A stretch of 64,000 nucleotides of DNA, from assembly GCA_009602735.1 (NCBI GenBank), contig WELA01009551.1, positions 1 through 64,000 on the forward strand. Direction: 5' to 3'. The notes under the pieces were generated by a model. The model had not been told where the DNA came from. It saw only the letters and a list, made by a program, of their open reading frames with translations, and searched no databases. This DNA is from Mesotaenium endlicherianum. Taxonomy: Eukaryota; Streptophyta; Zygnematophyceae; Zygnematales; Mesotaeniaceae. The stretch's first letter is position 1. Every line of letters starts with the position of its first letter. The position numbers and the translations under genes are program-made. Positions 1 through 7,896 of this stretch are shown here, piece after piece.

Positions 1-455
1 CAGTATTTGATTTTTCACAACAGAAATCTTTAGCAATTGATGATAAAAAGAATTACGAAGAAGAATTAAAGATTTATCATGTGATAAGTAACCTGAATAA
101 GTTAGAATCTTCAGCTGAAGGCAAGTCGGCGTCAGCTTTATTAAAACAGAAATATTGGTCTGAAATTCCTTACAATGAATTAATGGGTTCAATCACGAAC
201 GGACGAAGTAAAGCAGAAATAGGCCAGCGGTTTTATATTGCAGAAAGTCAACCTGTGATTTCTGCTGAAGAAGCCTATCGTTTTCTGCTAAATAGATGGA
301 TGGAAAAGCAAATGCAATCAAAAAAGAAGGCGCAGGACAATATTGAAGAAACCAGTGCGGAAGAATCAAATACTTCTGCTGGCATCGGCTTGTTAAAGAA
401 ACGCCGAATTGGGAACAGCAAAAGCAATAAAAAACATAACGTATCACGAGATTAA
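1..455 (+). CDS. Unrecognised protein, C-terminal part of a mobile-element gene (5' end outside window)
   Basis: The frame is open to the left edge of the window, so this is the C-terminal 151 residues of a longer protein; a GTG at 81 is possible but not needed. The visible part is charged and probably helical. The last 50 residues are rich in Lys, Glu, Ser and Asn and look disordered. I do not recognise the family. It lies 2 bases before the next small gene, reads in the same direction, and shares that region's AT-rich composition. Together with two small DNA-binding proteins and a nearby tRNA, this suggests a gene carried by an integrative or mobilizable element. That it is a mobilization or replication protein is only a guess. 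Confidence 0.5.
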   Translation, partial: VFDFSQQKSLAIDDKKNYEEELKIYHVISNLNKLESSAEGKSASALLKQKYWSEIPYNELMGSITNGRSKAEIGQRFYIAESQPVISAEEAYRFLLNRWMEKQMQSKKKAQDNIEETSAEESNTSAGIGLLKKRRIGNSKSNKKHNVSRD

Positions 456-457
456 CA

Positions 458-757
458 ATGGAACTGTTTCCACCACTTACACACTTTTATAATGCAATTG
501 CTAATGATGCTAGAATTGGCACAGCACACATTAGCTTATATATAGCGTTGTTTCAACAGTGGAATTTGAATAAAGGTGAAAACCCTATATTAATTGAAAG
601 GAATCATATGATGAAGGCTGCGAAAATAAATTCTAGGCATACTTATAATCAGTGCATGAATAACCTGCATGAATTCGGCTACATTATTTATGAACCGGCT
701 GCTAATAATGTTGTGCTTAGTAAAGTAAAATTGAATTATTGTGAGAATGAAAAATAA
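458..757 (+). CDS. Small winged-helix/HTH-like protein of a Bacteroidota mobile element
   Basis: This 99-residue protein matches, from memory, a small family that recurs in mobilizable elements of Bacteroidota. The family is marked by an N-terminal stretch resembling LTHFYNAIANDARIG, then ALFQQWNLN, then NPILIERNHMMKAAKI. The middle (about residues 45-80) reads like a helix-turn-helix: a segment ending in MMKAAKIN, then SRHTYNQCMNNLHEFGYI as recognition helix and wing. It starts 2 bases after the preceding stop and ends 3 bases before the next start, so the three genes look co-transcribed. A role in control of element transfer or excision is inferred from position. No enzyme motif is present. 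Confidence 0.6.
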   Translation: MELFPPLTHFYNAIANDARIGTAHISLYIALFQQWNLNKGENPILIERNHMMKAAKINSRHTYNQCMNNLHEFGYIIYEPAANNVVLSKVKLNYCENEK

Positions 758-760
758 GCT

Positions 761-1069
761 ATGGGACAGAACTCCACAGTACCAATTTTGATACCATTTG
801 AACCGGAGGAATTCTGGCAACAAATTCGTTTAATCATCCGGGAGGAAGTTGCCAGAAATCAGGAGATAAGGCCAGTTAGTGACAACATTATGGACACGCC
901 TGGCTTAACCGAGAAGCCATTATTTAAAATGGAAGAAATTTGTAGCTTGTTCAAAGTAACCAAACCTACCATTTACGATTGGATAAAACATGGCAAATTA
1001 AAACGAGTCAAAATCCGGTCCCGCGTCTATTTTCTTGGAAGCGAAATAAGGCAATTAATGCAGGCATAA
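761..1069 (+). CDS. Excisionase-type helix-turn-helix DNA-binding protein
   Basis: The protein has 102 residues. Its C-terminal half (about 53-102) is a MerR/excisionase-like HTH_17 domain: LFKMEEICSLFKVTKPTIYD forms the helix-turn-helix, then WIKHGKLKRVKIRSRVYF forms the wing, and the end is SEIRQLMQA. The N-terminal half is predicted helical with no known motif. Such proteins in Bacteroidota elements act as excision or directionality factors or as local regulators. It is the last gene before tRNA-Asp and is followed at once by a strong terminator, which fits the xis-side end of a tRNA-targeted element. The HTH assignment is firm; the excision role is inference. Confidence 0.7.
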   Translation: MGQNSTVPILIPFEPEEFWQQIRLIIREEVARNQEIRPVSDNIMDTPGLTEKPLFKMEEICSLFKVTKPTIYDWIKHGKLKRVKIRSRVYFLGSEIRQLMQA

Positions 1070-1079
1070 ATGGGTTAAC

Positions 1080-1105
1080 GGCAGCAGAAAATAGCTGCCT
1101 TTTTT
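1080..1105 (+). terminator. Rho-independent terminator of the element genes
   Basis: GGCAGC and GCTGCC form a 6-bp stem with an 8-base loop, followed by six T. It lies 11 bases after the stop of the HTH gene and ends the three-gene left cluster. Confidence 0.8.
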
Positions 1106-1117
1106 GTGGATATTTCA

Positions 1118-1151
1118 GATTGCTAATGCTTAACTAAATCACTTAGCAATC
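1118..1151. repeat. Inverted repeat between element genes and tRNA-Asp
   Basis: Nine bases, gattgctaa, recur as a perfect inverted copy, ttagcaatc, with a 16-base spacer. No gene covers it and there is no T run after it, so it is not an obvious terminator. Its place at the edge of the presumed element suggests a protein-binding site, for example for an integrase or excisionase. That is inference. Confidence 0.4.
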
Positions 1152-1250
1152 GTATCTTTGAAATGGTAACGATCAAGTCTGTATAAAGACAGATAAAGTC
1201 AAGTAAAGTTCTTCGACAAATCGGGTTTTGATAGACCTAAAAATAGACCC

Positions 1251-1281
1251 AAAAGAAAAAAGCCCCTGAAATTCAGGAGCT
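1251..1281 (-). terminator. Rho-independent terminator downstream of tRNA-Asp
   Basis: Read on the minus strand, AGCTCCTGA pairs with TCAGGGGCT (one G-U pair) and runs into a T-rich tract. It begins about 15 bases beyond the tRNA 3' end, so it ends the tRNA transcript. Confidence 0.75.
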
Positions 1282-1295
1282 TCTCTTAAAACCTG

Positions 1296-1369
1296 CGGAC
1301 CGGACGGGACTCGAACCCGCGACCTCCGCCGTGACAGGGCGGCATTCTAACCAACTGAACTACCAATCC
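1296..1369 (-). tRNA. tRNA-Asp (GTC)
   Basis: On the minus strand the gene folds as a full 74-base cloverleaf. The acceptor arms are GGATTGG and CCGGTCC (two G-U pairs), the D arm contains AGTTCAGTTGGTTAGAAT, the anticodon loop CTGTCAC carries GTC, and the T arm is GCGGGTTCGAGTCCCGT. The discriminator base is G. CCA is not encoded: the next bases are CAG. It closely resembles Asp tRNAs of other bacteria in the D and T arms. Its 3' end faces the presumed mobile element, which is the usual geometry for tRNA-targeted integration. Confidence 0.95.
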
Positions 1370-1409
1370 GTTCCTTAAGCACGGCCTTTACGGACCGTTT
1401 TCGGGACGG

Positions 1410-1442
1410 CAAAGATAAGGGTAAACTGTTTTTTTAAACAAA
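1410..1442 (-). promoter_or_regulatory. Promoter of tRNA-Asp, Bacteroidota type
   Basis: On the minus strand there is a perfect -7 box TATCTTTG (1417-1410) with a TTTG -33 element (1442-1439) 21 bases upstream. It lies about 40 bases before the tRNA 5' end. Both elements match the Bacteroidota consensus TTTG/TAnnTTTG. Confidence 0.7.
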
Positions 1443-1493
1443 TCTTTCTTTAAAAAAATTCAAACCGTAATTTTACCCGCTCAACACCATACT

Positions 1494-2525
1494 ATGCCCC
1501 ATTACCCCAATCGTCAATTCCTTGATTTTGAGAAGCCTATCAAGGAATTGTACGAGCAGATAGAGGATACAAAAAAGCTTGCGGAAAAGAACCCCAAAAT
1601 AGATTATACATCTACTATAGAACAGCTGGAAGCATCTATTATCGAAAAACGTAAAGAGATCACCCAGCACCTCACTCCCTGGCAAAGGGTGCAGTTGAGC
1701 CGCCATCCCGACAGACCCTATACCATGAAGTATATCGAGAAAATGTGCACCCATTTTGTAGAACTGCATGGCGACCGCACTTTCCGCGACGATAAAGCCA
1801 TGGTGGGCGGATTTGCCCAGCTCGATGGCGAAACGGTGATGATTCTGGGGCAACAAAAAGGAACCAATACCAAGCTGCGCCAGCTGCGCAACTTCGGTAT
1901 GGCCAACCCCGAAGGCTATCGCAAAGCGCTGCGACTGATGAAACTGGCCGAGAAATTCAACAAACCGGTGATCGCGCTCATCGATACCCCCGGCGCTTAT
2001 CCCGGTCTGGAAGCCGAGGAAAGGGGGCAAGGTGAAGCCATCGCCCGTAATATATTGGAAATGATACGCCTCAAAGTGCCGGTGATCGTAGTCATCATTG
2101 GCGAAGGCGCCAGCGGCGGTGCGCTGGGCATAGGTGTAGGCGATAAAGTGCTGATGATGGAAAATACCTGGTACACGGTGATCTCCCCGGAAAGTTGCAG
2201 CTCCATCCTTTGGCGCAGCTGGGAGAAAAAAGAAGTAGCGGCAGAGCAATTGCGCTTAACTGCTACCGATATGAAAGGATTCGGACTGGTTGATGAAATC
2301 GTACACGAACCCCTCGGTGGTGCGCACTGGGATTATGCAGAAGCGGCCGCCATTTTAAAATCATACATCATAAAAAGTTTGCAGGAAATCAAACAGAAAA
2401 ACCCGCAGCAGCGCATCAACGATCGTATTGAGAAATACGGGAAGATGGGTTTCTGGACAGAAGCACCCCTCGAAGAAGAGGAGCCCGTGCTCGGTAAAAG
2501 AGAAAGTCCCGAAGATAGAATTTAG
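1494..2525 (+). CDS. accA: Acetyl-CoA carboxylase carboxyltransferase subunit alpha
   Basis: AccA is one half of the carboxyltransferase that moves CO2 from biotin on AccB to acetyl-CoA to make malonyl-CoA for fatty acid synthesis. The 343 residues fit the family (about 315-340). The N-terminal part (1-60) is the usual helical region, with [20 protein letters not shown]. The crotonase-like core has the CoA and biotin site signatures, including [45 protein letters not shown] and [15 protein letters not shown]. The acidic C-terminus is unremarkable. The gene stands alone with no accD nearby, which is common in this phylum. It starts at the only suitable ATG, just after an AT-rich leader with a near-consensus box TAATTTTA, and dapA follows 33 bases downstream. 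Confidence 0.97.
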   Translation: MPHYPNRQFLDFEKPIKELYEQIEDTKKLAEKNPKIDYTSTIEQLEASIIEKRKEITQHLTPWQRVQLSRHPDRPYTMKYIEKMCTHFVELHGDRTFRDDKAMVGGFAQLDGETVMILGQQKGTNTKLRQLRNFGMANPEGYRKALRLMKLAEKFNKPVIALIDTPGAYPGLEAEERGQGEAIARNILEMIRLKVPVIVVIIGEGASGGALGIGVGDKVLMMENTWYTVISPESCSSILWRSWEKKEVAAEQLRLTATDMKGFGLVDEIVHEPLGGAHWDYAEAAAILKSYIIKSLQEIKQKNPQQRINDRIEKYGKMGFWTEAPLEEEEPVLGKRESPEDRI

Positions 2526-2558
2526 CCATACAACACAGATAACAAATCAAACAAAACA

Positions 2559-3440
2559 ATGTCTTTACGTAAGCAATTACAGGGTACCGGTGTAGCACTG
2601 GTAACGCCATTCAAAACAGATGCACAGGTAGATTTCGAAGCGCTCGGAAACGTGATCGAAGCGATGATCAAAGGAGGAGTTGAATACCTCGTAACACTGG
2701 GTACCACCGGTGAAACACCCACACTGGATAAACAGGAAAAGCTGGACATTGTTCATTATACTTTTGAAAAAGTTGCAGGCCGCGTTCCCGTAGTAGTGGG
2801 CATCGGCGGCAATAACACACAGGAGCTCATCAAAGACCTGCACCATTTTCCGCTCGAAAAAGCCGTAGCGGTATTGAGCGCTTCTCCTTACTACAACAAA
2901 CCCTCACAGGAAGGATTGTTCCAGCATTACAAAGCCATTGCGGGAGCCTCTCCCAAACCCATTATCCTGTACAACGTGCCTGGCAGAACAGGCCGTAACC
3001 TCAATGCCGATACCACACTGCGCCTGGCCAACGAAGTGCCCAATATTGCCGGTATCAAAGAAGCCAGCGGAGATATGGCGCAATGCATGCAGCTATTGCG
3101 CGACAGGCCCGAGCAGTTCCTGATCGTAAGCGGCGACGATGCACTCGCCCTGCCTCAACTGGCCTGTGGTATGGACGGTGTGATCAGCGTGGCGGCCAAC
3201 GCTTTCCCCAAACAATTCTCAGACATGGTAAGGGCCTGCCTGAAAGCCGACCTCAAAACTGCAAAAAAACTGAACGACCAACTCATGGCCGCGTACGATC
3301 TCATGTTCGCAGAGAACAACCCTGCCGGGGTGAAAGCGTTCATGCACGAAGAAGGTTTGTTGCAGAATGTGGTTCGACTGCCGGTAGTACCGCTCAGCGC
3401 CGGCCTCCACCAGAAAGTGAAGGCGTACGGGAAACACTGA
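2559..3440 (+). CDS. dapA: 4-hydroxy-tetrahydrodipicolinate synthase
   Basis: DapA condenses pyruvate with aspartate semialdehyde, the first committed step of lysine and diaminopimelate synthesis. The protein has 293 residues, the normal length for this class I aldolase TIM barrel. Visible signatures are GTTGETPTL near residue 48 (the Thr-Thr pair of the proton relay), the catalytic Tyr in ILYNVPGRTGRN, and the Schiff-base Lys in AGIKEASG. VSGDDALALP further on shapes the active site. It follows accA by 33 bases and is probably co-transcribed with it. No other lysine gene is nearby. A paralog with another aldolase activity is possible in principle, but the Arg in PGRTGRN supports true DapA. 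Confidence 0.95.
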   Translation: MSLRKQLQGTGVALVTPFKTDAQVDFEALGNVIEAMIKGGVEYLVTLGTTGETPTLDKQEKLDIVHYTFEKVAGRVPVVVGIGGNNTQELIKDLHHFPLEKAVAVLSASPYYNKPSQEGLFQHYKAIAGASPKPIILYNVPGRTGRNLNADTTLRLANEVPNIAGIKEASGDMAQCMQLLRDRPEQFLIVSGDDALALPQLACGMDGVISVAANAFPKQFSDMVRACLKADLKTAKKLNDQLMAAYDLMFAENNPAGVKAFMHEEGLLQNVVRLPVVPLSAGLHQKVKAYGKH

Positions 3441-3499
3441 TCCCAAAATTTCGTGATATGACATAAAAAAGAGTATTTTAACCTACTCAAATCCTGTTT

Positions 3500-4678
3500 A
3501 TGTCAACCACTGTACTGCCGGGAAAGCAACGGATCGATTCAATAGACCTCTTGCGGGGCTTTGTAATGATCATCATGGCGCTGGACCATGTGCGTGACTT
3601 TTTTCATGTAGCAGCAGTTACCGGCAACCCTACCGATATGAACACCACCACGCCGGTGTTGTTCTTTACCCGGTGGATCACCCATTTCTGTGCACCCGTG
3701 TTTGTGTTCCTTACCGGCACAGGCGCTTTTCTTGCCGGCAGAAAAATGAGCAAACAGGAATTGTCGGCCTTCCTGTTCAAAAGAGGATTGTGGCTGATCG
3801 CAATTGAACTGGTGATCATGAATTTTATCTTCAGCTTCAACCCGCATTACTCAATAGTTGCCGTGCAGGTGATATGGGTAATTGGATGGTCGCTGGTGAT
3901 CTTATCTGTGTTACATTGGCTGCCGCTCAGGGTATTGTTGATCATTGGATTGATATTGGTACTCGGCCATAACCTGCTCGATCGCTTCGATGCGCAACCG
4001 GGACAGCAGGTATTGTGGTGGGCTTTCCTGCACCAGCAGTTTTTTGATATTGTTACTCCCGATCACACCATTTTCGTTTTGTATCCGCTGATACCATGGC
4101 CCGGGATATTATTGCTGGGTTATTGCATGGGCAGCCTGTTTACAAAAGAGTTCGATCCGGTAAAAAGAAGACAGTGGTTGTTGAAAGGAGGATTGCTGAT
4201 TACCCTGGCATTCTTTGTACTCCGCTGGATCAATATCTACGGAGATCCTTCCTTGTGGGCCACACAAAAGGATGGCGTACATACTGTGCTGTCTTTTTTC
4301 AATGTTACCAAATACCCACCTTCGCTTTTATTCCTTTGCATGACATTGGGCCCGGCATTGATCGCATTGTGGGCGCTGGAAACCGCAAAAGGCAAATGGA
4401 AGAATTTCGTAGTGGTATACGGCCGCGTTCCCATGTTCTATTACCTGATTCATTTCTTCCTCATACATTTTATATGCATGATCATATTCTTCAGCAACGG
4501 TCATACATTGACTGAAGGCATGAAAGGCTTCTTCTGGTTCAGACCCGATGATTTCGGGTATAGTCTGGGTGGGGTGTACCTGATATGGGCAGCGCTGGTG
4601 TTGTCGCTCTACCCTTTATGTAAAAGATACAGTGAATACAAGGCATCGCATACCCAGTGGTGGCTGAGTTATCTATGA
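3500..4678 (+). CDS. DUF1624/heparan-alpha-glucosaminide acetyltransferase-like integral membrane protein
   Basis: This is a 392-residue polytopic inner-membrane protein with about ten hydrophobic segments. It opens with RIDSIDLLRGFVMIIMALDH, the signature of the DUF1624/HGSNAT-like membrane acyltransferase group, in which an Asp and a following His lie at the membrane face. TRWITHFCAPVFVFLTG is a second family-like motif near residue 60. Members are thought to move acyl groups from cytoplasmic donors to extracytoplasmic acceptors, but the substrate here is unknown. The stop lies only 3 bases from the convergent mutS stop. A second, differently built member of the same broad group (DUF5009-like) is encoded at 60434-61660. 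Confidence 0.75.
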   Translation: MSTTVLPGKQRIDSIDLLRGFVMIIMALDHVRDFFHVAAVTGNPTDMNTTTPVLFFTRWITHFCAPVFVFLTGTGAFLAGRKMSKQELSAFLFKRGLWLIAIELVIMNFIFSFNPHYSIVAVQVIWVIGWSLVILSVLHWLPLRVLLIIGLILVLGHNLLDRFDAQPGQQVLWWAFLHQQFFDIVTPDHTIFVLYPLIPWPGILLLGYCMGSLFTKEFDPVKRRQWLLKGGLLITLAFFVLRWINIYGDPSLWATQKDGVHTVLSFFNVTKYPPSLLFLCMTLGPALIALWALETAKGKWKNFVVVYGRVPMFYYLIHFFLIHFICMIIFFSNGHTLTEGMKGFFWFRPDDFGYSLGGVYLIWAALVLSLYPLCKRYSEYKASHTQWWLSYL

Positions 4679-4681
4679 GAA

Positions 4682-7291
4682 TTATTTGAGGAGGTCCTTG
4701 ATCTCGTTGAGCTTCATCAACGCTTCAACAGGTGTGAGCCGGTTGATATCGATATCCTGTAGTTTTTTACGGATATCGCCGAATGTTTCAGAATGCGCAT
4801 CGAAAATAGAAAGCTGCAATTGCGGCGCTGCTATGTTTTTCACGGCTGTAGCGATTCCTTTGTCAGCAGTGTCTACATGTTTGGCTTCTAATTGTTTGAG
4901 GATATCATTGGCCCGGTTGATGAGTTCAGGCGGCATGCCCGCCATTTTAGCTACATGGATACCAAAACTGTGGGTGCTTCCGCCGGGCGCCAGCTTACGC
5001 AGGAAAATGATCTTATTGCCCACTTCCTTATTGGTAACATGGAAATTTTTCACACGCGGCAATTTCTCTTCCAACTCGTTCAACTCATGGTAGTGCGTGG
5101 CAAACAAGGTTTTGGGCGATGCGTGTGAACCATGCAGGTATTCCACAATACTCCAGGCAATGGAAATGCCATCGTAAGTAGAGGTGCCGCGGCCGATCTC
5201 ATCGAGCAGTATAAGGCTGCGGGGGGAAATATTATTGATGATGCTGGCCGTTTCATTCATCTCCACCATAAAGGTAGATTCGCCGCCGCTCAGGTTATCG
5301 CTGGCGCCTACGCGGGTGAATATCTTATCGGTCAGCGGAACGCGTGCACTGTTGGCCGGTACAAAACTACCTATATGCGCCATCAGTGTAATGAGCGCTG
5401 TTTGGCGGAGTATGGCGCTTTTACCGCTCATATTCGGACCTGTCAATATAATGATCTGGCAGTCCGCCGGATCCAGCAAAACATCATTGGCAATATAAGA
5501 CTCACCGGGGGGCAGGTTACGTTCAATAACAGGGTGACGGCTTTCTTTCAGTTCAAGTGAAAGCCCTTCATGCACTTCCGGTTTTTTGTAATTGAACTGG
5601 AGCGCATTGTCTGCAAAACAACAGAGGCAATCGAGCACCGCCAACATATGACCATTGATCTGTATTGGCGCGATATAAGCTTGCAGCTCAGATACCAATG
5701 CATCGTACAATTCCAGTTCAATGGAGAGTATTTTTTCTTCAGCACCGGTAATCTTCTCTTCGTATTCTTTCAGTTCAGGGGTGATATAACGTTCTGCATT
5801 GGCCAGCGTTTGCTTGCGTATCCAGTCGCCCGGCACTTTGTTCTTGTGTGAATTCGTTACTTCCAAATAATAACCGAACACATTGTTGAAGCTGATCTTC
5901 AAAGAACTGATGCCCGTTTTTTCTGCTTCGCGTTGTTGTATGTTCACCAGGTATTCCTTGCCGCCGCTGGCAATCTGCCGCAGTTTATCCAGCTCTTCGT
6001 GTATGCCTTCCTTGATCACGCCGCCTTTATTGGCGGCAACCGGTGGTGTATCGGGTAGTCTTTGCAGAATGGTATCTACAATTACCTCACAGGCATCGAG
6101 CATGGAGGCCAACTGTTGCAGGTAACGGTTTGTAGCCGCTGTACACCATGATTTGATGAGCGCCACCTGTTGCAATCCTTTGGCCAGGTGCATCACTTCG
6201 CGCGGGTTGATCTTCTTCAAAGGGATCTTGCTCACCAGGCGTTCAATATCGCCACATATTTTAATGGCCTGCACCAGTTCTTTGCGCAGTTCCGGTTGCA
6301 GGATGAGGAATTCAACAGCATCTAATCTTTCCTGGATTTTTCCTATGTCTTTCAAAGGGAACAACATCCACCTGCGCAGCAAACGTGCGCCCATGGGACT
6401 TGCCGTTTGATCCAATACTTTCAATAAACTATTGCCCTGTTCTGTTCCGGTGTTCAATAATTCCAGGTTGCGGATGGTGAAACGGTCCATCCACAGAAAA
6501 TCATCCCTTTCAATCCTTTGCACTGCAGTAATATGCTGCAGGTTGGGATGTTCTGTTTCTTTGAGATAATACAGAATGGCGCCGGCGGCAACAATGCCGG
6601 CCGGCATATTTTCAATGCCGTATCCTTTCAGTGAATGGGTCTGGAAATGTTTGAGCAGGCTTTCTGTAGCAAACGCTTCATCAAAGATCCAGCTCTCCAT
6701 TGTATAAGTATAGAAGCGGGTGCCGTAATTTTCTTTGAAATGTTTCTGGTAGCTCCGCTGGAAGATCACTTCTGCCGGCCGGAGACTCTGCAATAATTTA
6801 TCTATGTATTCCTGGTTTCCTTCGGCAACAAAAAATTCGCCCGTGGATATATCAAGGAAAGCAGCGCCACTGTTGGCCTGGTCGGTAAAATAAATAGCCG
6901 CTAAAAAATTGTTGCTGTTCTGCTCCAGCAGTTTGTCATTCGTGGCTACGCCGGGCGTAACCATTTCGGTAACACCGCGCTTGACAATGCCTTTGACCGA
7001 TTTGGGATCTTCCAACTGGTCGCAGATCGCTACGCGGTGGCCGGCTTTTACCAGCTTATGCAGGTAAGTGTCCAGCGCATGATGCGGGAACCCGGCCAGT
7101 TCGCTCGATGCTGCCGCACCATTATTTCTTTTGGTGAGTGTAATGCCCAATACTTTCGAGGCAATGATGGCATCTTCTCCAAACGTCTCGTAAAAATCAC
7201 CTACCCGGAACAACAATACGGCATCGGGATATCGTTGTTTGATGGCCCTGTGTTGCTGCATCAGCGGGGTATCGGCGGCAGATTTAGACAT
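4682..7291 (-). CDS. mutS: DNA mismatch repair ATPase MutS
   Basis: MutS binds mismatched bases and starts mismatch repair with MutL. From the chosen start (MSKSAADTPLMQQH) it has 869 residues, the normal MutS1 length. The mismatch-reading Phe-X-Glu lies in VGDFYETFGEDA near residue 35. The clamp and lever domains follow, then the ABC ATPase with Walker A TGPNMSGKSAILRQ, the signature segment ASDNLSGGESTFMVEM, and Walker B LILLDEIGRGTSTYDG. The open frame continues 126 codons further upstream, but that part is antisense to the trmH gene and has no MutS similarity, so the ATG at 7291 is chosen. A box TATATTTG ends 5 bases before this ATG. The C-terminal tail (EALMKLNEIKDLL) resembles the tetramerisation end. 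Confidence 0.97.
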   Translation of the reverse strand: MSKSAADTPLMQQHRAIKQRYPDAVLLFRVGDFYETFGEDAIIASKVLGITLTKRNNGAAASSELAGFPHHALDTYLHKLVKAGHRVAICDQLEDPKSVKGIVKRGVTEMVTPGVATNDKLLEQNSNNFLAAIYFTDQANSGAAFLDISTGEFFVAEGNQEYIDKLLQSLRPAEVIFQRSYQKHFKENYGTRFYTYTMESWIFDEAFATESLLKHFQTHSLKGYGIENMPAGIVAAGAILYYLKETEHPNLQHITAVQRIERDDFLWMDRFTIRNLELLNTGTEQGNSLLKVLDQTASPMGARLLRRWMLFPLKDIGKIQERLDAVEFLILQPELRKELVQAIKICGDIERLVSKIPLKKINPREVMHLAKGLQQVALIKSWCTAATNRYLQQLASMLDACEVIVDTILQRLPDTPPVAANKGGVIKEGIHEELDKLRQIASGGKEYLVNIQQREAEKTGISSLKISFNNVFGYYLEVTNSHKNKVPGDWIRKQTLANAERYITPELKEYEEKITGAEEKILSIELELYDALVSELQAYIAPIQINGHMLAVLDCLCCFADNALQFNYKKPEVHEGLSLELKESRHPVIERNLPPGESYIANDVLLDPADCQIIILTGPNMSGKSAILRQTALITLMAHIGSFVPANSARVPLTDKIFTRVGASDNLSGGESTFMVEMNETASIINNISPRSLILLDEIGRGTSTYDGISIAWSIVEYLHGSHASPKTLFATHYHELNELEEKLPRVKNFHVTNKEVGNKIIFLRKLAPGGSTHSFGIHVAKMAGMPPELINRANDILKQLEAKHVDTADKGIATAVKNIAAPQLQLSIFDAHSETFGDIRKKLQDIDINRLTPVEALMKLNEIKDLLK

Positions 7292-7296
7292 GGCAA

Positions 7297-7350
7297 CAAA
7301 TATAGGGGAATCATCCCTATACATTTTATGAACAGCGGGGGTTACCTTTG
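7297..7350. promoter_or_regulatory. Divergent promoters of mutS and the TrmH-family gene
   Basis: A minus-strand box TATATTTG (7304-7297) ends 5 bases before the mutS ATG. A plus-strand box TACCTTTG (7343-7350) ends 4 bases before the ATG at 7355. Both match TAnnTTTG. The spacing leaves almost no room for a 5' leader on either transcript. Confidence 0.6.
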
Positions 7351-7354
7351 TGTC

Positions 7355-7888
7355 ATGCGCAAACTGAGTATGGACGAATTGGGGCGAAAAACGGTAGATG
7401 AATTCAAGCAGTCGGCCAAGAACCCCATCCTGATCGTACTGGACAATATCCGCAGCATGCACAATGTGGGCAGCGTATTCAGAACGGCAGATGCTTTCCT
7501 GGCCGAAGGAATATGTCTTTGCGGATACACCCCCCAACCTCCACACCGCGATATACATAAAACGGCATTGGGCGCTACTGAAACGGTGGACTGGATTTAT
7601 TTTCCCCATACCATCGATGCCGTACGGCAACTCAAAGAGCAGGGATACCGTATTTATGGTATTGAACAAACACAGGGAAGTATTTCATTGGAACAATTCC
7701 CCATTACAGGTGATAAAACAGCGCTTGTATTTGGCAACGAAGTGGAAGGCGTGGACCAGGAAGTGTTGCAATTATGCGATGGTTGCATTGAAATACCCCA
7801 GTTGGGCATGAAACATTCATTGAATATATCTGTAGCGGCGGGCATTGTCCTTTGGGAAATGGTGCGCGCTTCCATTCATCATACGTAA
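7355..7888 (+). CDS. TrmH/SpoU-family RNA 2'-O-methyltransferase
   Basis: This enzyme uses S-adenosylmethionine to methylate a ribose 2'-OH in tRNA or rRNA. It has 177 residues, the size of a minimal SPOUT catalytic domain without an RNA-binding extension. The three SpoU motifs are present: LDNIRSMHNVGSVFRTADAF (motif 1, Asn and Arg), ALVFGNEVEGVDQEVLQLCD (motif 2), and IPQLGMKHSLNISVAAGIVL (motif 3, the knot). The open frame extends 106 codons upstream but runs antisense through mutS, so the ATG at 7355 is used. It is divergent from mutS and is followed 8 bases later by a UbiA-type gene. The exact target nucleoside cannot be told from sequence. Confidence 0.9.
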   Translation: MRKLSMDELGRKTVDEFKQSAKNPILIVLDNIRSMHNVGSVFRTADAFLAEGICLCGYTPQPPHRDIHKTALGATETVDWIYFPHTIDAVRQLKEQGYRIYGIEQTQGSISLEQFPITGDKTALVFGNEVEGVDQEVLQLCDGCIEIPQLGMKHSLNISVAAGIVLWEMVRASIHHT

Positions 7889-7896
7889 TTTTAATC

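Noticed and set aside
1473-2249. 258-codon open frame antisense to accA
   Set aside because: It is a shadow of a clear accA gene; the translation has no family similarity.
7037-7354. Upstream extension of the TrmH-family frame (106 codons)
   Set aside because: It is antisense to mutS, and the promoter box TACCTTTG lies right before the ATG at 7355.
7292-7669. Upstream extension of the mutS frame (126 codons)
   Set aside because: It is antisense to the TrmH-family gene, lacks MutS similarity, and contains a promoter box just before the internal ATG.
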